Source of the DNA: Treponema medium
GTDB lineage: Bacteria; Spirochaetota; Spirochaetia; Treponematales; Treponemataceae
NCBI RefSeq assembly: GCF_017161265.1
Contig: NZ_CP031393.1
Location: 2,294,001 to 2,358,000 of the forward strand
Length of the DNA: 64,000 nucleotides
Direction: 5' to 3'
Position 1 is the first letter of the stretch. Each line of letters opens with the position of its first letter. The notes under the pieces were generated by a model. The model was given only the letters and a program-made list of their open reading frames with translations, was not told the origin of the DNA and ran no database searches. The translations under genes and the position numbers were made by a program. This document shows positions 8,702 to 17,925 of this stretch, piece by piece.

Positions 8702-9221
8702 ATATTGTTCCCGAAGGCAACCGCTCTTAAATATTTTAAGCGGCTGTATTCCTTTTGTGCAAAATTTCATAGGTATAAGGTGAGCGTCTACAATGACGCC
8801 GCTTACCTTAACCGTCAAGTTTTCTTTCGAAAACTTGCATATTGATGTGTGCGCTTTTCGCGCACGAATGCAACAGTTTCCAAAATTCATATTTTGTTCA
8901 ACTGTTGCATTTTAAGGAAATAAAATTTCGCACACTTTATCTAAGAAGAAGGGGAAAACGCATCAGACCAGCATATAAAAATCGCAGAATAAGTGAGGTT
9001 GCGAGACCATTTGAACCGCGAAGAGGGGGCTGTCCAAAAACTTCAGTTTTTGGACAGTTTCCTTAGATTTAGATGCGACGTTTAAAATTAAGTCATTGCT
9101 GTATAAAGACTTAATTTTAAACTCGACGGGGATGTCCCGAAAGTAACCAACTTTTGGGACATCCCCAACCTTACTTATTCTGCGGGACTATCAACAAAAT
9201 GTCTGATGCGTTTCCCCTTAG
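8702..9221. other. 520-base gene-free stretch full of palindromes
   Basis: No gene is supported here. It holds, left to right, a hairpin at about 8726-8752 before anmK, several short perfect hairpins (AGTTTTC/GAAAACT and GTGCGC/GCGCAC near 8818-8862), a longer one around 8867-8910 (GCAACAGT/ACTGTTGC), and then the composite inverted-repeat element at 8941-9221. Most of it appears to be dispersed-repeat DNA. Confidence 0.7.
8941..9221. repeat. MITE-like composite inverted-repeat element with nested hairpins
   Basis: Outer arms at 8941-9002 and 9166-9221 are inverted copies that share CTAA...GGGGAAA, CGCATCAGAC, CGCAGAATAAGT and AGGTTG in the same order. Inside lie three hairpins: 9030-9057 (13-bp stem, 2-nt loop), 9080-9122 (15-bp perfect stem, 13-nt loop) and 9128-9166 (11-bp GC-rich outer stem). 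No transposase frame is present. The right end abuts the stop codon of the gene at 9222, so it also serves as that operon's 3' end. Confidence 0.7.
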
Positions 9222-9977
9222 CTACTCACGCCCTTTTTGGAAGAATTTTAAAAACGGCTTTTTCTGTTTTTTTTCGGTATCCGTTTTTTGTATTAAATGC
9301 TTGACGTTTTCCATTACCTTGCTCACGATCGGCTGATCGGATAAATCAACCAAAAAGAATGACAAAGTACCGGTAGCAGAGAACACCGGCATACACACGA
9401 TATGCGTATCTTGCTGTACGGCAGTATGCGTATGTGAAGCATTCTGAATTGCTTCTTTAATACTAATGGCAGGCGCAATGTCGGAAAGCGCATCGCCTTG
9501 TTTACATCCCGTTTTCTCATGTGCTTTAGCAGAAAAATTAAGGATACTTCCGGTCAGACTTACAACCAGAAGCGGACGATCGATTATCAGCAAGAGTTCA
9601 TCAACAAGACCGTTTAATCCCGCAATCTTTAAACTTTTTTGTGCGGTAATTTGATACGCATCGTTAAGAGATTCCTGCAGCGTAATGCCTAAGTTGCCCA
9701 ATTTTTTTGCACGAGAATCCGACAATACGCCGTTCAGCTGAATAGCCTTTGCAACCATTAAAAAGTCGTTTTCTTTTCTCTTTGCATAGACAAACATTGC
9801 AATTAATAAACAAAGTTCTATCCCTGCTCCGATAAATCCAAAAAACAGCACGAGTTCCGAATCACTTTTAAGCGAACTCTGCATTCCAACTTTATATCCC
9901 CAAATTGCAGTTGCTAAAATAAGTGCAAACGAAAAAAACACCGCACCGATCAATTTCTTTTTTCCGATAATAATCAT
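9222..9977 (-). CDS. Membrane protein with PAS-like cytoplasmic domain
   Basis: 251 residues. Two membrane segments (about residues 8-28 and 43-65) precede a helical linker and a domain at about 125-225 with PAS-like character (LLLIIDRPLLVVSLTGSILNFSAKAHEKTG). There is no kinase, cyclase or methyl-accepting output domain. It is last in the minus-strand K+ uptake run, 17 bp after the RCK-domain gene, so it may sense or tune that system, but this is context only. AAGGA precedes ATG 9977. Confidence 0.55.
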   Translation of the reverse strand: MIIIGKKKLIGAVFFSFALILATAIWGYKVGMQSSLKSDSELVLFFGFIGAGIELCLLIAMFVYAKRKENDFLMVAKAIQLNGVLSDSRAKKLGNLGITLQESLNDAYQITAQKSLKIAGLNGLVDELLLIIDRPLLVVSLTGSILNFSAKAHEKTGCKQGDALSDIAPAISIKEAIQNASHTHTAVQQDTHIVCMPVFSATGTLSFFLVDLSDQPIVSKVMENVKHLIQKTDTEKKQKKPFLKFFQKGRE

Positions 9978-9994
9978 GAATGTATCCTTATTAT

Positions 9995-10687
9995 TTAGAT
10001 ATTTCTAAATTCCGCAATCTTTTCGAGGCTGCCGAAAACAAATAGTTTATCGCCTGTTTGTAATTCAAGATTATCATCCGGTTCATACATCGCTTCGCGA
10101 TTCAAAGGATTGCCAACCGTATCGATATCGAGTTCAAGACGGACAACCATAATTAAGGTTAGATTGAATTTTTCTTTGATCGCAACCTGCGACAGTGTTT
10201 TCCCAATAAAAAACTTCGGTACTTTTACTTCACAGATTCCATATCCTTCGATAACCGAAAGCGAATTAAGCGCTTCGGGGTTAATCAATTCGTTGGCAAT
10301 ACGGGAGGCAGATTCTTCTTCAATCTTTAATACTCTACTAGCTCCAACCCGCTTCAACACAATCGCATGTAAGGGAGAAACCGCCCGCGCTACGATATAG
10401 GGAATTTCCCGTTCCTTCAACAGTGTTGTTGTTAAAATACTTGCTTCCTTATTATCGCCGATTGCAACAATGGCAACATCGATATCGTCGAGCGGAGCCT
10501 TTCTGAGTGCGTTTTCGTCGGTAGTATCGATCACCATTGCCGCCGGAACAATTTTTTTTACCCGATCGACAGCCTGCGCATCATGATCAAACGCAACAAC
10601 CGAACCGCCTCCCTCAGCAAGCATTTCACAAATTCGAATACCGAATTCACCTAATCCGATAACCGCAAAATTTTGTTGTACATCCAT
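9995..10687 (-). CDS. ktrA: K+ uptake regulatory subunit, RCK domain (KtrA/TrkA type)
   Basis: 230 residues. The N-terminal RCK/Rossmann nucleotide-binding domain starts FAVIGLGEFGIRICEML with GxGxxG at about residues 11-16. It continues through VIDTTDENAL and DIDVAIVAIGDNKEASI. The C-terminal RCK_C domain (about residues 145-230) ends with the usual TGDKLFVFGS. It binds ATP/ADP or NAD and gates the membrane subunit at 12328. Start ATG 10687 has a good AAGGAG. A cardiolipin synthase gene sits between the two Ktr genes. Confidence 0.9.
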   Translation of the reverse strand: MDVQQNFAVIGLGEFGIRICEMLAEGGGSVVAFDHDAQAVDRVKKIVPAAMVIDTTDENALRKAPLDDIDVAIVAIGDNKEASILTTTLLKEREIPYIVARAVSPLHAIVLKRVGASRVLKIEEESASRIANELINPEALNSLSVIEGYGICEVKVPKFFIGKTLSQVAIKEKFNLTLIMVVRLELDIDTVGNPLNREAMYEPDDNLELQTGDKLFVFGSLEKIAEFRNI

Positions 10688-10700
10688 CGTATTCTCCTTG

Positions 10701-12335
10701 TTACATCAATGGCGCAATAGCTTTAAGAACAATGCCGGAAGCTTTAACCGTCCATTTTTCATGCCGGATAGTTTCAACCGTTACTGCACGACACTGTTTT
10801 AATACGGATTGATAATCCGTTTCAATATCTTCAATACAGTCTACACCGTATAAATACGTAGCGCATTCAAAATGATGATATAAACTTCGGTAATCCAAAT
10901 TGATGGTACCGACAACGGCTTCCCGATCATCGCACACAAAAACTTTTGCGTGAACAAAGCCCGGCGTATATTCATAAATCTGTACTCCCGAAGCCAACAA
11001 AGAAGCATAATGCGTTTTTGCCAATGCATAGGGAGCTTTTTTATCGGGTATACCCGGTAAAATCAACTTAACATCCACACCGCGCTCTGCAGCAAACTTT
11101 AACATCGTTTCCATTTCCCCATCCAAAATAAGATAGGGCGACATAATATGTACATACCGATGCGCTCTGTTAAGGATATCCATATACACACACTCACCGA
11201 CTCTGTTTTCATCGGCAGGACTGTCGCCGTAAGGAATAACAAAACCGGCTGCAGAAACCGGCAAGGCTTTAATGGGAACATCCAAATACTCATTAAAATT
11301 CCATTCTTTTTCGTGCAGGCTCCATAGCTGCAAAAACATCAATGTAAAACTTTTAACCGCAGCGCCGTGCAGCATAACGGCAGCATCTTTCCAATATCCG
11401 TATTTATTAATAACATTGATATACTCATCTGCTAAATTAACACCGCCGTTAAACGCGACCCTCCCGTCAATAACTAGAATTTTACGGTGATCTCGATAAT
11501 TATAATGTGTCGAAAGAAAAGGAGTAAGCTGTCCGAATATCTTACATTTAATACCCAATTTTTTCAGACGATCAGGATAGTCATGGGGCAATGTAGAAAA
11601 TTCGCAGGTTCCGTCGTACATAAGCCGGACATCTACACCCTCTTTCACCTTTTGCGCCAATATTTTCAAAACGCTCCCCCACATTAGCCCTTCTTCTATA
11701 ATAAAATATTCCAAAAAGATAAAATGCTTTGCCTGTCTCAGTTGAATAAGCATTTCTTTCCACTTAGCTTTTCCAGAGGGAAAATAGGTTACTTCAGTTT
11801 GATTAAACACGGGATGACACCCTGTATGACGCATATAATGAGCGAGCCCCGCTATCCCCTTATCTTGTACCGACAGAGCCTCTGCAACCTGCATATCTTG
11901 CGGAATACTGTCTTGCGTCAGCGCTAAAAGATTATTCAGCCGTTTTCGTGCCAAACGGTTTCCAAGATCGCTTTGAGTATACCAAAACAATAAAGCCCCG
12001 AATGCCGGAAGCAGCATAATAACAACTAGCCATGTAATCTTTGCGGTAGGATCGATATCTGAATTGAGTAAATACAGCACCATCGCAACAATGAATAAGG
12101 ACTGAACGAAAGAATAATAAGAGAAGATTTCTTTAAACCGATACGGGATGCTCAATAAAATAAACGCCTGCAAACCCAATAAGACAAGAAACACTCCTAA
12201 ACGACTAAACAGCGCGCGTACAAGTCCCTTGTGTCCTTTTTTGAGTAAATATAAATATTTAAGTTTTCTCTGTTTCTTTTCTTTCGTATTTCCCTCACTT
12301 ATAGAAAAGCTATGTTTTCGCTCTCCCCTACCCAA
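10701..12335 (-). CDS. cls: Cardiolipin synthase, PLD superfamily
   Basis: 544 residues. Two N-terminal membrane segments with a PLD nuclease N-terminal motif (LLPAFGALLFW) precede two HKD catalytic motifs: HYNYRDHRKILVIDGRVAFNGG in two parts at mid-protein and HAKVFVCDDREAVVGTINLDYRS near the C-terminus. It joins two phosphatidylglycerols to cardiolipin at the inner membrane. The frame opens with TTG at 12335, overlapping the ktrB stop by 8 bp; no ATG exists near, so coupling to ktrB translation is likely. The exact start is uncertain. Confidence 0.92.
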   Translation of the reverse strand: MGRGERKHSFSISEGNTKEKKQRKLKYLYLLKKGHKGLVRALFSRLGVFLVLLGLQAFILLSIPYRFKEIFSYYSFVQSLFIVAMVLYLLNSDIDPTAKITWLVVIMLLPAFGALLFWYTQSDLGNRLARKRLNNLLALTQDSIPQDMQVAEALSVQDKGIAGLAHYMRHTGCHPVFNQTEVTYFPSGKAKWKEMLIQLRQAKHFIFLEYFIIEEGLMWGSVLKILAQKVKEGVDVRLMYDGTCEFSTLPHDYPDRLKKLGIKCKIFGQLTPFLSTHYNYRDHRKILVIDGRVAFNGGVNLADEYINVINKYGYWKDAAVMLHGAAVKSFTLMFLQLWSLHEKEWNFNEYLDVPIKALPVSAAGFVIPYGDSPADENRVGECVYMDILNRAHRYVHIMSPYLILDGEMETMLKFAAERGVDVKLILPGIPDKKAPYALAKTHYASLLASGVQIYEYTPGFVHAKVFVCDDREAVVGTINLDYRSLYHHFECATYLYGVDCIEDIETDYQSVLKQCRAVTVETIRHEKWTVKASGIVLKAIAPLM

Positions 12336-14064
12336 TCAAAATAGCGCCATACGGATATTCTATGGTGTCGCTGTGTTCTTTTTTTCCAGCGGCGGTGAGA
12401 ATGGTAAGCGGTCCTACCCTGCCGATAAACATGAGAAAGATCAGTATCATTTTACCGGCAACACTGAACTGCGCCGTTAGACCGGTAGAAAGCCCAACTG
12501 TTGCAAAGGCGGAAACCGTTTCAAACGCCATCGGTAAAAACGGCAGCGATTCGGTTACCGTCAATACGAATATGGCAGCGGACACAATCGTCAGACCAAA
12601 TCCTAAAATAAGAAACGCTTTTTTTACCTGTTCATCGGGTATCGACATTTTTTTGATGATGACTGTCCGATCGTTTTTTAAGAATGAGCGGAAAAATGCA
12701 AAAACCACCGCAACGGTGTTCAGCTTAATACCGCCTGCCGTACTGCCCGAAGCGCCGCCTACAAACATTACAAAAATCATCATCAGCAATGTTGCATTGG
12801 TCAGCGAAGCAAAGGACACCGTTGAAAAGCCAGCCGTCCGTAGTGTAACCGCTTGGAAGAAAGCGCCAAGATATTGCTCATGCAGAGAGAAATCCTTCAT
12901 TGCGTGGGTATGCTCCAACAGATAAAACGCCGCGAAAGAGATAAAGAGCGCACCCGCGGTCATTACAAGCACGATCTGCGTATTGAGCGGAAGAAAAAAT
13001 GTTGTCTTTTTCTTCTTAAATACATTTTGTGCTCCGGTTTTTATTTTGCGTACCGTATCGTACATAACTGCAAAGCCGATACCGCCGAGGATAATCGTAA
13101 AGCTGATTGTTAAACTGATAATAGGATCGCCGGTAAAAGATTCGAGATTGTTCGGAAAGAGTGCAAAACCGGCATTACAAAATGCCGATACCGCATGGAA
13201 CGCTGCAAAACCGAGCGTTTCGGCAGACACCCCCATAGTACGAGAAAATCCGAGGTATAAAAATCCGGCACTGACTGCTTCAACCAAAAATGTAGAACCA
13301 ACAATGACGCGGAGCGCTTTAAACAATCCCGACATATCATCTTCGCTCACCATATACGAAACGGCCAACTTTTCTGCGATAGACAGTTTACGTCTAAAAG
13401 CGAGCATCCCGAAAAACGAAAACACCATAATGCCGAGTCCGCCGATCTGAATAAGCAAAATAAGGATAACTTTGCCGACTGTCGTTAATTCCGTCGCGAC
13501 ATTGATAATGCTCAAACCGGTAACGCAGACCGCAGAGGTCGCAGTAAATAAGGCAGTCAAAAAATCCAAATGATCCATGCCGGGCGTTGCTGCGGGCAAC
13601 ATCAACAAAAATGTTCCGGTAATGATGACCATAAAAAAAGAAATAAGCAATGTTCCCGCAGGGTTCAGCATCACCCGCTCTGTTCCGCCTGCTGTGTCCG
13701 CCGTATTCTTGATGATTTTACCGAATAGGAAAATATTTTTTATGAGTGCAAATATCAGAATCAGTTCCGACGACGTAGGAATAAAACCGATCTTTATTTT
13801 AAAAAAGATAAAGGCGGCACAAAAAAGGATGGTGCTTACACAGAGCGCCGCATGTTTTTGAAAATATTGCTGAAAGTATTTTTCATGCCGCATCGGCAAA
13901 AACGTTTCTGCAATAATAAGAAGCAAGATCACGGCATCGAGTGTGTGGATAACGATAGTAGCGGCAAGGGAAGCATAGAACTGCTGCAAAAAAAGCACTG
14001 CTAAACTAAGTATAAAGGCAACGCCTGAAAGATTTGCACGGAGTTTGATTACTATGGTATTCAT
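12328..14064 (-). CDS. ktrB: K+ uptake channel subunit, KtrB/TrkH family
   Basis: 578 residues, longer than typical KtrB (about 450) because of an N-terminal extension with several extra membrane segments before the conserved core. The four selectivity-filter P-loops typical of the family are visible around TATSAVCVTGLS, AVSAFCNAGFALFP, AVTLRTAGFSTV and TVSAFATVGLSTGL. It forms the Na+/H+-dependent K+ channel gated by the RCK subunit at 9995. It lies 19 bp after the Lon-like gene and overlaps cls. Confidence 0.9.
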   Translation of the reverse strand: MNTIVIKLRANLSGVAFILSLAVLFLQQFYASLAATIVIHTLDAVILLLIIAETFLPMRHEKYFQQYFQKHAALCVSTILFCAAFIFFKIKIGFIPTSSELILIFALIKNIFLFGKIIKNTADTAGGTERVMLNPAGTLLISFFMVIITGTFLLMLPAATPGMDHLDFLTALFTATSAVCVTGLSIINVATELTTVGKVILILLIQIGGLGIMVFSFFGMLAFRRKLSIAEKLAVSYMVSEDDMSGLFKALRVIVGSTFLVEAVSAGFLYLGFSRTMGVSAETLGFAAFHAVSAFCNAGFALFPNNLESFTGDPIISLTISFTIILGGIGFAVMYDTVRKIKTGAQNVFKKKKTTFFLPLNTQIVLVMTAGALFISFAAFYLLEHTHAMKDFSLHEQYLGAFFQAVTLRTAGFSTVSFASLTNATLLMMIFVMFVGGASGSTAGGIKLNTVAVVFAFFRSFLKNDRTVIIKKMSIPDEQVKKAFLILGFGLTIVSAAIFVLTVTESLPFLPMAFETVSAFATVGLSTGLTAQFSVAGKMILIFLMFIGRVGPLTILTAAGKKEHSDTIEYPYGAILIG

Positions 14065-14083
14065 ATCAGTTCAATCCTTTTTC

Positions 14084-16501
14084 CTACTTCCTAAATGCTT
14101 TCACTTTTTCCGCAAAGTCCCGCAGCGCGGCAGAAACGCGGACGGTAACATCCGCCGTATCCATACCGCTCAAGAGCTCGATACCTTCATCGATATTGCT
14201 GACCGCCCATATTCTAAACCGCTTTTCGGCGATTGCGGTGATGACGCGCTCCGGCAAAAAGAGATTGTTTTTATTGCCCTGAGGAATCATCACACCTTGC
14301 GTACCGGTAGACCTGAGAATCGCACAGGTGTCGAAAAAGCCGGTTATCTTTTCCGAAATACCGCCAACCGGCTGCACCATGCCGAGCTGATTCAAACTGC
14401 CGGTTACCGCAATGTCCTGCCTGAGCGGGATGCCCCCGATTGCGGAAAGCAGCGTGAAAAGCTCGGCGCAGGAAGCGGAGTCTCCGTCGATCATACCGTA
14501 GGATTGTTCAAAGCAGATTGCGGCGGAAATCGACAGCGGAAAATCCGGCGCATATTTTTGCCGGAGAATCGAGCTGATGATGAGGTGCGCCTTATCGTAA
14601 ATTTCGCCGGAAAGCCCTGCCTCCCGCTCGATGTTGATAATACCGGCGGTACCCGGCGATGCTTGGGCGGTAACGCTCACCGGTATGCCGAAGGTATGGA
14701 AGCCGCGCTCCTCTACGGCAAGCCCGTTGATTTTTCCCACTGCAGTACCGGATGTGTCGATTAAAATCTCTTTGAGCTGCACCATCTCGGCGAATTTTTC
14801 TTCGGGTAAGGCCGCAAGGTAATGCCGCCGCTCGATTGTTTTGGTAATGATCTCATCGGTGATAAGCTCGCACGATTGTTGTTTCGCCGTATAATTCGCC
14901 TCCGCAACAAAATCCGCAATCTTCGTAAACTGAGCGGAAATCAAATGCCGGCTCTCCGAAAGTTCAACCGTATATGCAAGCAACTTCGCATACCCCGAAT
15001 CGCTGAACGGCAGCGAATGCCGGTCTTTTACAAAGGTTTCGATGAGCGCCAAGACGGCGGCCAAGTTTTCATCCGTCAGCGGCATCACCGAATCAAATTC
15101 TGCGCATACCTTGAACAGCTTATAAAAGTCGGGATCCTCCTGATAGAGAATCTCATAGGAATATTCGCCGCCGATGATGATAACCTTCAGCTGTGCAGGA
15201 ATCGGTTCGGGCTTTAAAAGAGAAGGCGTATGCGTACCGGCGGGCGGCGCTTGCACGGCGATACGTCCCGACTGCAGCACCCGCTTTAAATACACCCACG
15301 AATCTTCTTCTTCCAAAAGGTCTTTCAGCCGCAGCACCAAAAAGCCGCCTAAGGCACGGTGTACTGCTCCGCCGCGCAACCGTAAATGACCGTTCAGCAG
15401 TCCGTCTTCTTCATCACCGTGTCCTTCAATCGTCCCGAAAAGATTGGAAAAATTCGGTTGGTTTTCGTCGATAACGTAGGATTTATCCTCCGTATTTTCG
15501 CAAATCAGATTGATTGCATACCGTCCGAAAAAAGCCTTCTTGTGCCGCGGCGACTTAAACGGCGCTGCATACATCACGGCACGGGCAATCAAATCCGCCT
15601 CGGTCTTTTTTAAAAAAGAAGCAATCTTCTCGTTGTGTTTTTTCTGCGTATCGGTTTCGGCAGGATAGCCGTTCAACAGTGCACGAGCCTGTCCAAGCTC
15701 CGCCGCAATAATCGGTTTGAGTAAATCGATGTAGAGCTGCTTGAGTTTTTCTTCCGCCTCCGTTCGGTTTTTCCGCAGCAGGGCAAAAAGATCGGCCAGC
15801 TCATCAAGCGAGCGATAATATGTTTCACGCAAATCGTTGAGCGCTTGTTCGGAAAACTTCTTCCGCGCAACCAGCAGCTGCAGCTCCCCGAACGGAACCT
15901 CTTTTCCTTTAATGAGCGGAATCAAATCGACGGATTGATTGGAATCGTCTTTCAGCTGCAAGAGTTTAAATCCCCGCGACAGCATCGTTACTTCAAAATT
16001 TGCAAGCAGAGAATTTTCATCGCTGTCGACCGCCGACATAATCTTCTTTTGAGCCGACAAAAAATTCTCAGATTTTTCAATCTGCAGCGCCTGTTTATAG
16101 AGAGCTTCAACCGCATTTTTGAGGCTGTGCTGAAACTTCTTGCCCTCACCTGCCGGAAAAAACAGCGCGATCGGTTCCGCCGGATGCCGGTAGTTATGCG
16201 CATACGCAATATCTTGCAAGGCGGCGGTATTTGGTTTATAGTCCTTGAGCAGCGAAGAGAGAACCGTCCGGCGGCCTGTTCCCGGCGCTCCCATAATAAA
16301 AATGTTGTAGCCGTCGTCCCGAATATTTAAGCCGAGTTCCAATGCGGACACCGCGCGGAGCTGCCCGACAATCGGCTTATGCGGCGCCTTTGTTTTTAAT
16401 GCGGCGATTTTCGATTCCGGTATATTGAATTGAATTTCTGAAAGCGGAAGCTCCTGTGCCGAAGCCTGCTGCGGGATGTTTGACGTTGATGATGTATTCA
16501 A
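14084..16501 (-). CDS. ATP-dependent Lon-like protease (COG1067 type)
   Basis: About 805 residues. An N-terminal AAA-type region has a Walker A (FIMGAPGTGRRTV, with Arg in place of the usual Lys) and a large helical insert. The C-terminal Lon proteolytic domain has the Ser-Lys dyad: DGDSASCAEL (Ser nucleophile) and GGISEKITGF (Lys). It degrades unfolded or specific proteins in the cytoplasm. No ATG is present. A GAGGAG Shine-Dalgarno at 16517-16512 fits TTG 16501 (used here) better than GTG 16510 or the upstream TTG 16519. Confidence 0.85.
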   Translation of the reverse strand: MNTSSTSNIPQQASAQELPLSEIQFNIPESKIAALKTKAPHKPIVGQLRAVSALELGLNIRDDGYNIFIMGAPGTGRRTVLSSLLKDYKPNTAALQDIAYAHNYRHPAEPIALFFPAGEGKKFQHSLKNAVEALYKQALQIEKSENFLSAQKKIMSAVDSDENSLLANFEVTMLSRGFKLLQLKDDSNQSVDLIPLIKGKEVPFGELQLLVARKKFSEQALNDLRETYYRSLDELADLFALLRKNRTEAEEKLKQLYIDLLKPIIAAELGQARALLNGYPAETDTQKKHNEKIASFLKKTEADLIARAVMYAAPFKSPRHKKAFFGRYAINLICENTEDKSYVIDENQPNFSNLFGTIEGHGDEEDGLLNGHLRLRGGAVHRALGGFLVLRLKDLLEEEDSWVYLKRVLQSGRIAVQAPPAGTHTPSLLKPEPIPAQLKVIIIGGEYSYEILYQEDPDFYKLFKVCAEFDSVMPLTDENLAAVLALIETFVKDRHSLPFSDSGYAKLLAYTVELSESRHLISAQFTKIADFVAEANYTAKQQSCELITDEIITKTIERRHYLAALPEEKFAEMVQLKEILIDTSGTAVGKINGLAVEERGFHTFGIPVSVTAQASPGTAGIINIEREAGLSGEIYDKAHLIISSILRQKYAPDFPLSISAAICFEQSYGMIDGDSASCAELFTLLSAIGGIPLRQDIAVTGSLNQLGMVQPVGGISEKITGFFDTCAILRSTGTQGVMIPQGNKNNLFLPERVITAIAEKRFRIWAVSNIDEGIELLSGMDTADVTVRVSAALRDFAEKVKAFRK

Positions 16502-16540
16502 TAGCTTCACTCTCCTCAATGATTATGAGATACAAAAGGC

Positions 16541-16573
16541 ACCTCTAAAAACTCAGGTATAGTTTTTAGAGGT
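16541..16573. repeat. Dispersed CCTCTAAAAACT hairpin, perfect copy
   Basis: ACCTCTAAAAACT and AGTTTTTAGAGGT form a perfect 13-bp stem with a 7-nt loop. It sits between the starts of two divergent genes, so it cannot be a normal terminator for either. Related sequences occur at 1264, 28621, 40240, 43421 and 62641. Confidence 0.7.
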
Positions 16574-16590
16574 TCCCAAAAGGAAAAAAT

Positions 16591-17925
16591 ATGACCGATC
16601 TGTTACTAAGCGAGCTTGTAGTTCTGCTCCTCTTACTGCCGGTATTACTGCGCCCGTTTTCAAAAAGCTTAAAAAAAGGCCGCGCAATTCCTATTCTACC
16701 TTTTCTGAGCCTCTTTGTCTGTATCTGTATTATCATCGGACAGGGAATTGTCCTCTATCTTTTTATTCTCGTTCTCTTTGTACTGATTGTCTGCCTCTCG
16801 GAAATAATACGACTGATTGCGTTTTTCCAAGGGATGCTGAACGATTTTTACGGCATCGCATCGATGATGCTGCGCATTGTGTTACTGTGCCTTTTTTGCG
16901 GAGTAGCGTATTGCGCATTCAGATTTGCACCGGAAGCAAGTATCAGAACCGAATATCCGCTAACCGTCCGTTCTATCGAATTAACCGACAAAACAAGCGC
17001 CGCTACCGATAAAGGTACAGCCGAACAAACCGCCGATTCCGCTTCACCTGATTCTTCCGCTTCGCGGAATCCTATCGAAGGATTGTTGATTGAGCGGCAG
17101 GGCGGCGCCGATAAAAGAGCGCTGGTGATTATTGCCGAAGCTTTTCCATACACCGAACGGCCGGAAACGCTCGCCTCTCTTCTGGCGGATCAAGGCTATA
17201 CCGTTGCGGAAATCACTCGACTGAAACCGCGCGGCATTATTCCGCGCATCGAACTCTACCGCAAGCTGCTGCACCTTATCGGGAAAAAAGAGCAGCGATA
17301 TTTAATAAAAGAAGATGACCCGCAGACGGCTGCATTCTTTGCCGACTTTCTTGAACAAACGGTTGCGCGTTACGGACGCAATAAGCGGATATTTTTATAT
17401 ACGGAAGGAATCTATACCGATTTAGCCGCGCACTTTTGTACGGAAAATCCGGGCGTATTTACCGGTGTGTTTTTCAGCCTTTCCGAAGAAGAGCCGCTGC
17501 CGTCCGCCCCCGACGGATGGATACAAACCATGCGGGAACACAATCCTGAACTTCTGCCTGAGGACAATTCAGCGGCGGACACGGCCGCCCTCTCTGCTGC
17601 AGCATCAGATCAAGCAGCAGGTGCCGACGGGAACGGCTCGGCTAAAACGGCTCCCGTTGTTTCCACATCCGCAGCTCCGGCAACTGCCGCGCCCCAACCG
17701 ACTTCGGCCGAAGCGGCATCGCAGCCTCTTACTGCCCCCACACAGCCGGTGCGACCGCTGCCGTTCTGTTGTTACATCCGCCCCTACTCCGAACTCGCAG
17801 GCTTCGGGCAACTGCGCGCAGAGGATGCCCTCGCAGCAGAACTCTTGGGCAGCGGCCGCAGTATCGGCAGGCAGGACAAAGCCGCAGCAGCCGCGGCATT
17901 TAACCGGTATGCACTACTGTTTTGA
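16591..17925 (+). CDS. Membrane protein with low-complexity Ala/Ser/Thr/Pro linker
   Basis: 444 residues. Four hydrophobic segments occupy about residues 5-115. A Ser/Ala-rich linker follows, then an alpha/beta-like region (ALVIIAEAFPYTERPETLASLLADQGYTV and RIFLYTEGIYTD style strands) that could be a degenerate hydrolase fold, then a second low-complexity stretch from about 330 to 390. I recognise no family. AAGGA precedes the ATG. The acetyltransferase gene starts inside its last 17 bases. Confidence 0.55.
   Translation: MTDLLLSELVVLLLLLPVLLRPFSKSLKKGRAIPILPFLSLFVCICIIIGQGIVLYLFILVLFVLIVCLSEIIRLIAFFQGMLNDFYGIASMMLRIVLLCLFCGVAYCAFRFAPEASIRTEYPLTVRSIELTDKTSAATDKGTAEQTADSASPDSSASRNPIEGLLIERQGGADKRALVIIAEAFPYTERPETLASLLADQGYTVAEITRLKPRGIIPRIELYRKLLHLIGKKEQRYLIKEDDPQTAAFFADFLEQTVARYGRNKRIFLYTEGIYTDLAAHFCTENPGVFTGVFFSLSEEEPLPSAPDGWIQTMREHNPELLPEDNSAADTAALSAAASDQAAGADGNGSAKTAPVVSTSAAPATAAPQPTSAEAASQPLTAPTQPVRPLPFCCYIRPYSELAGFGQLRAEDALAAELLGSGRSIGRQDKAAAAAAFNRYALLF

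Noticed and set aside
8702-8890. 63-codon N-terminal extension of anmK to 8890
   Set aside because: It crosses hairpin repeats and adds residues outside the conserved kinase fold; ATG 8701 gives normal family length.
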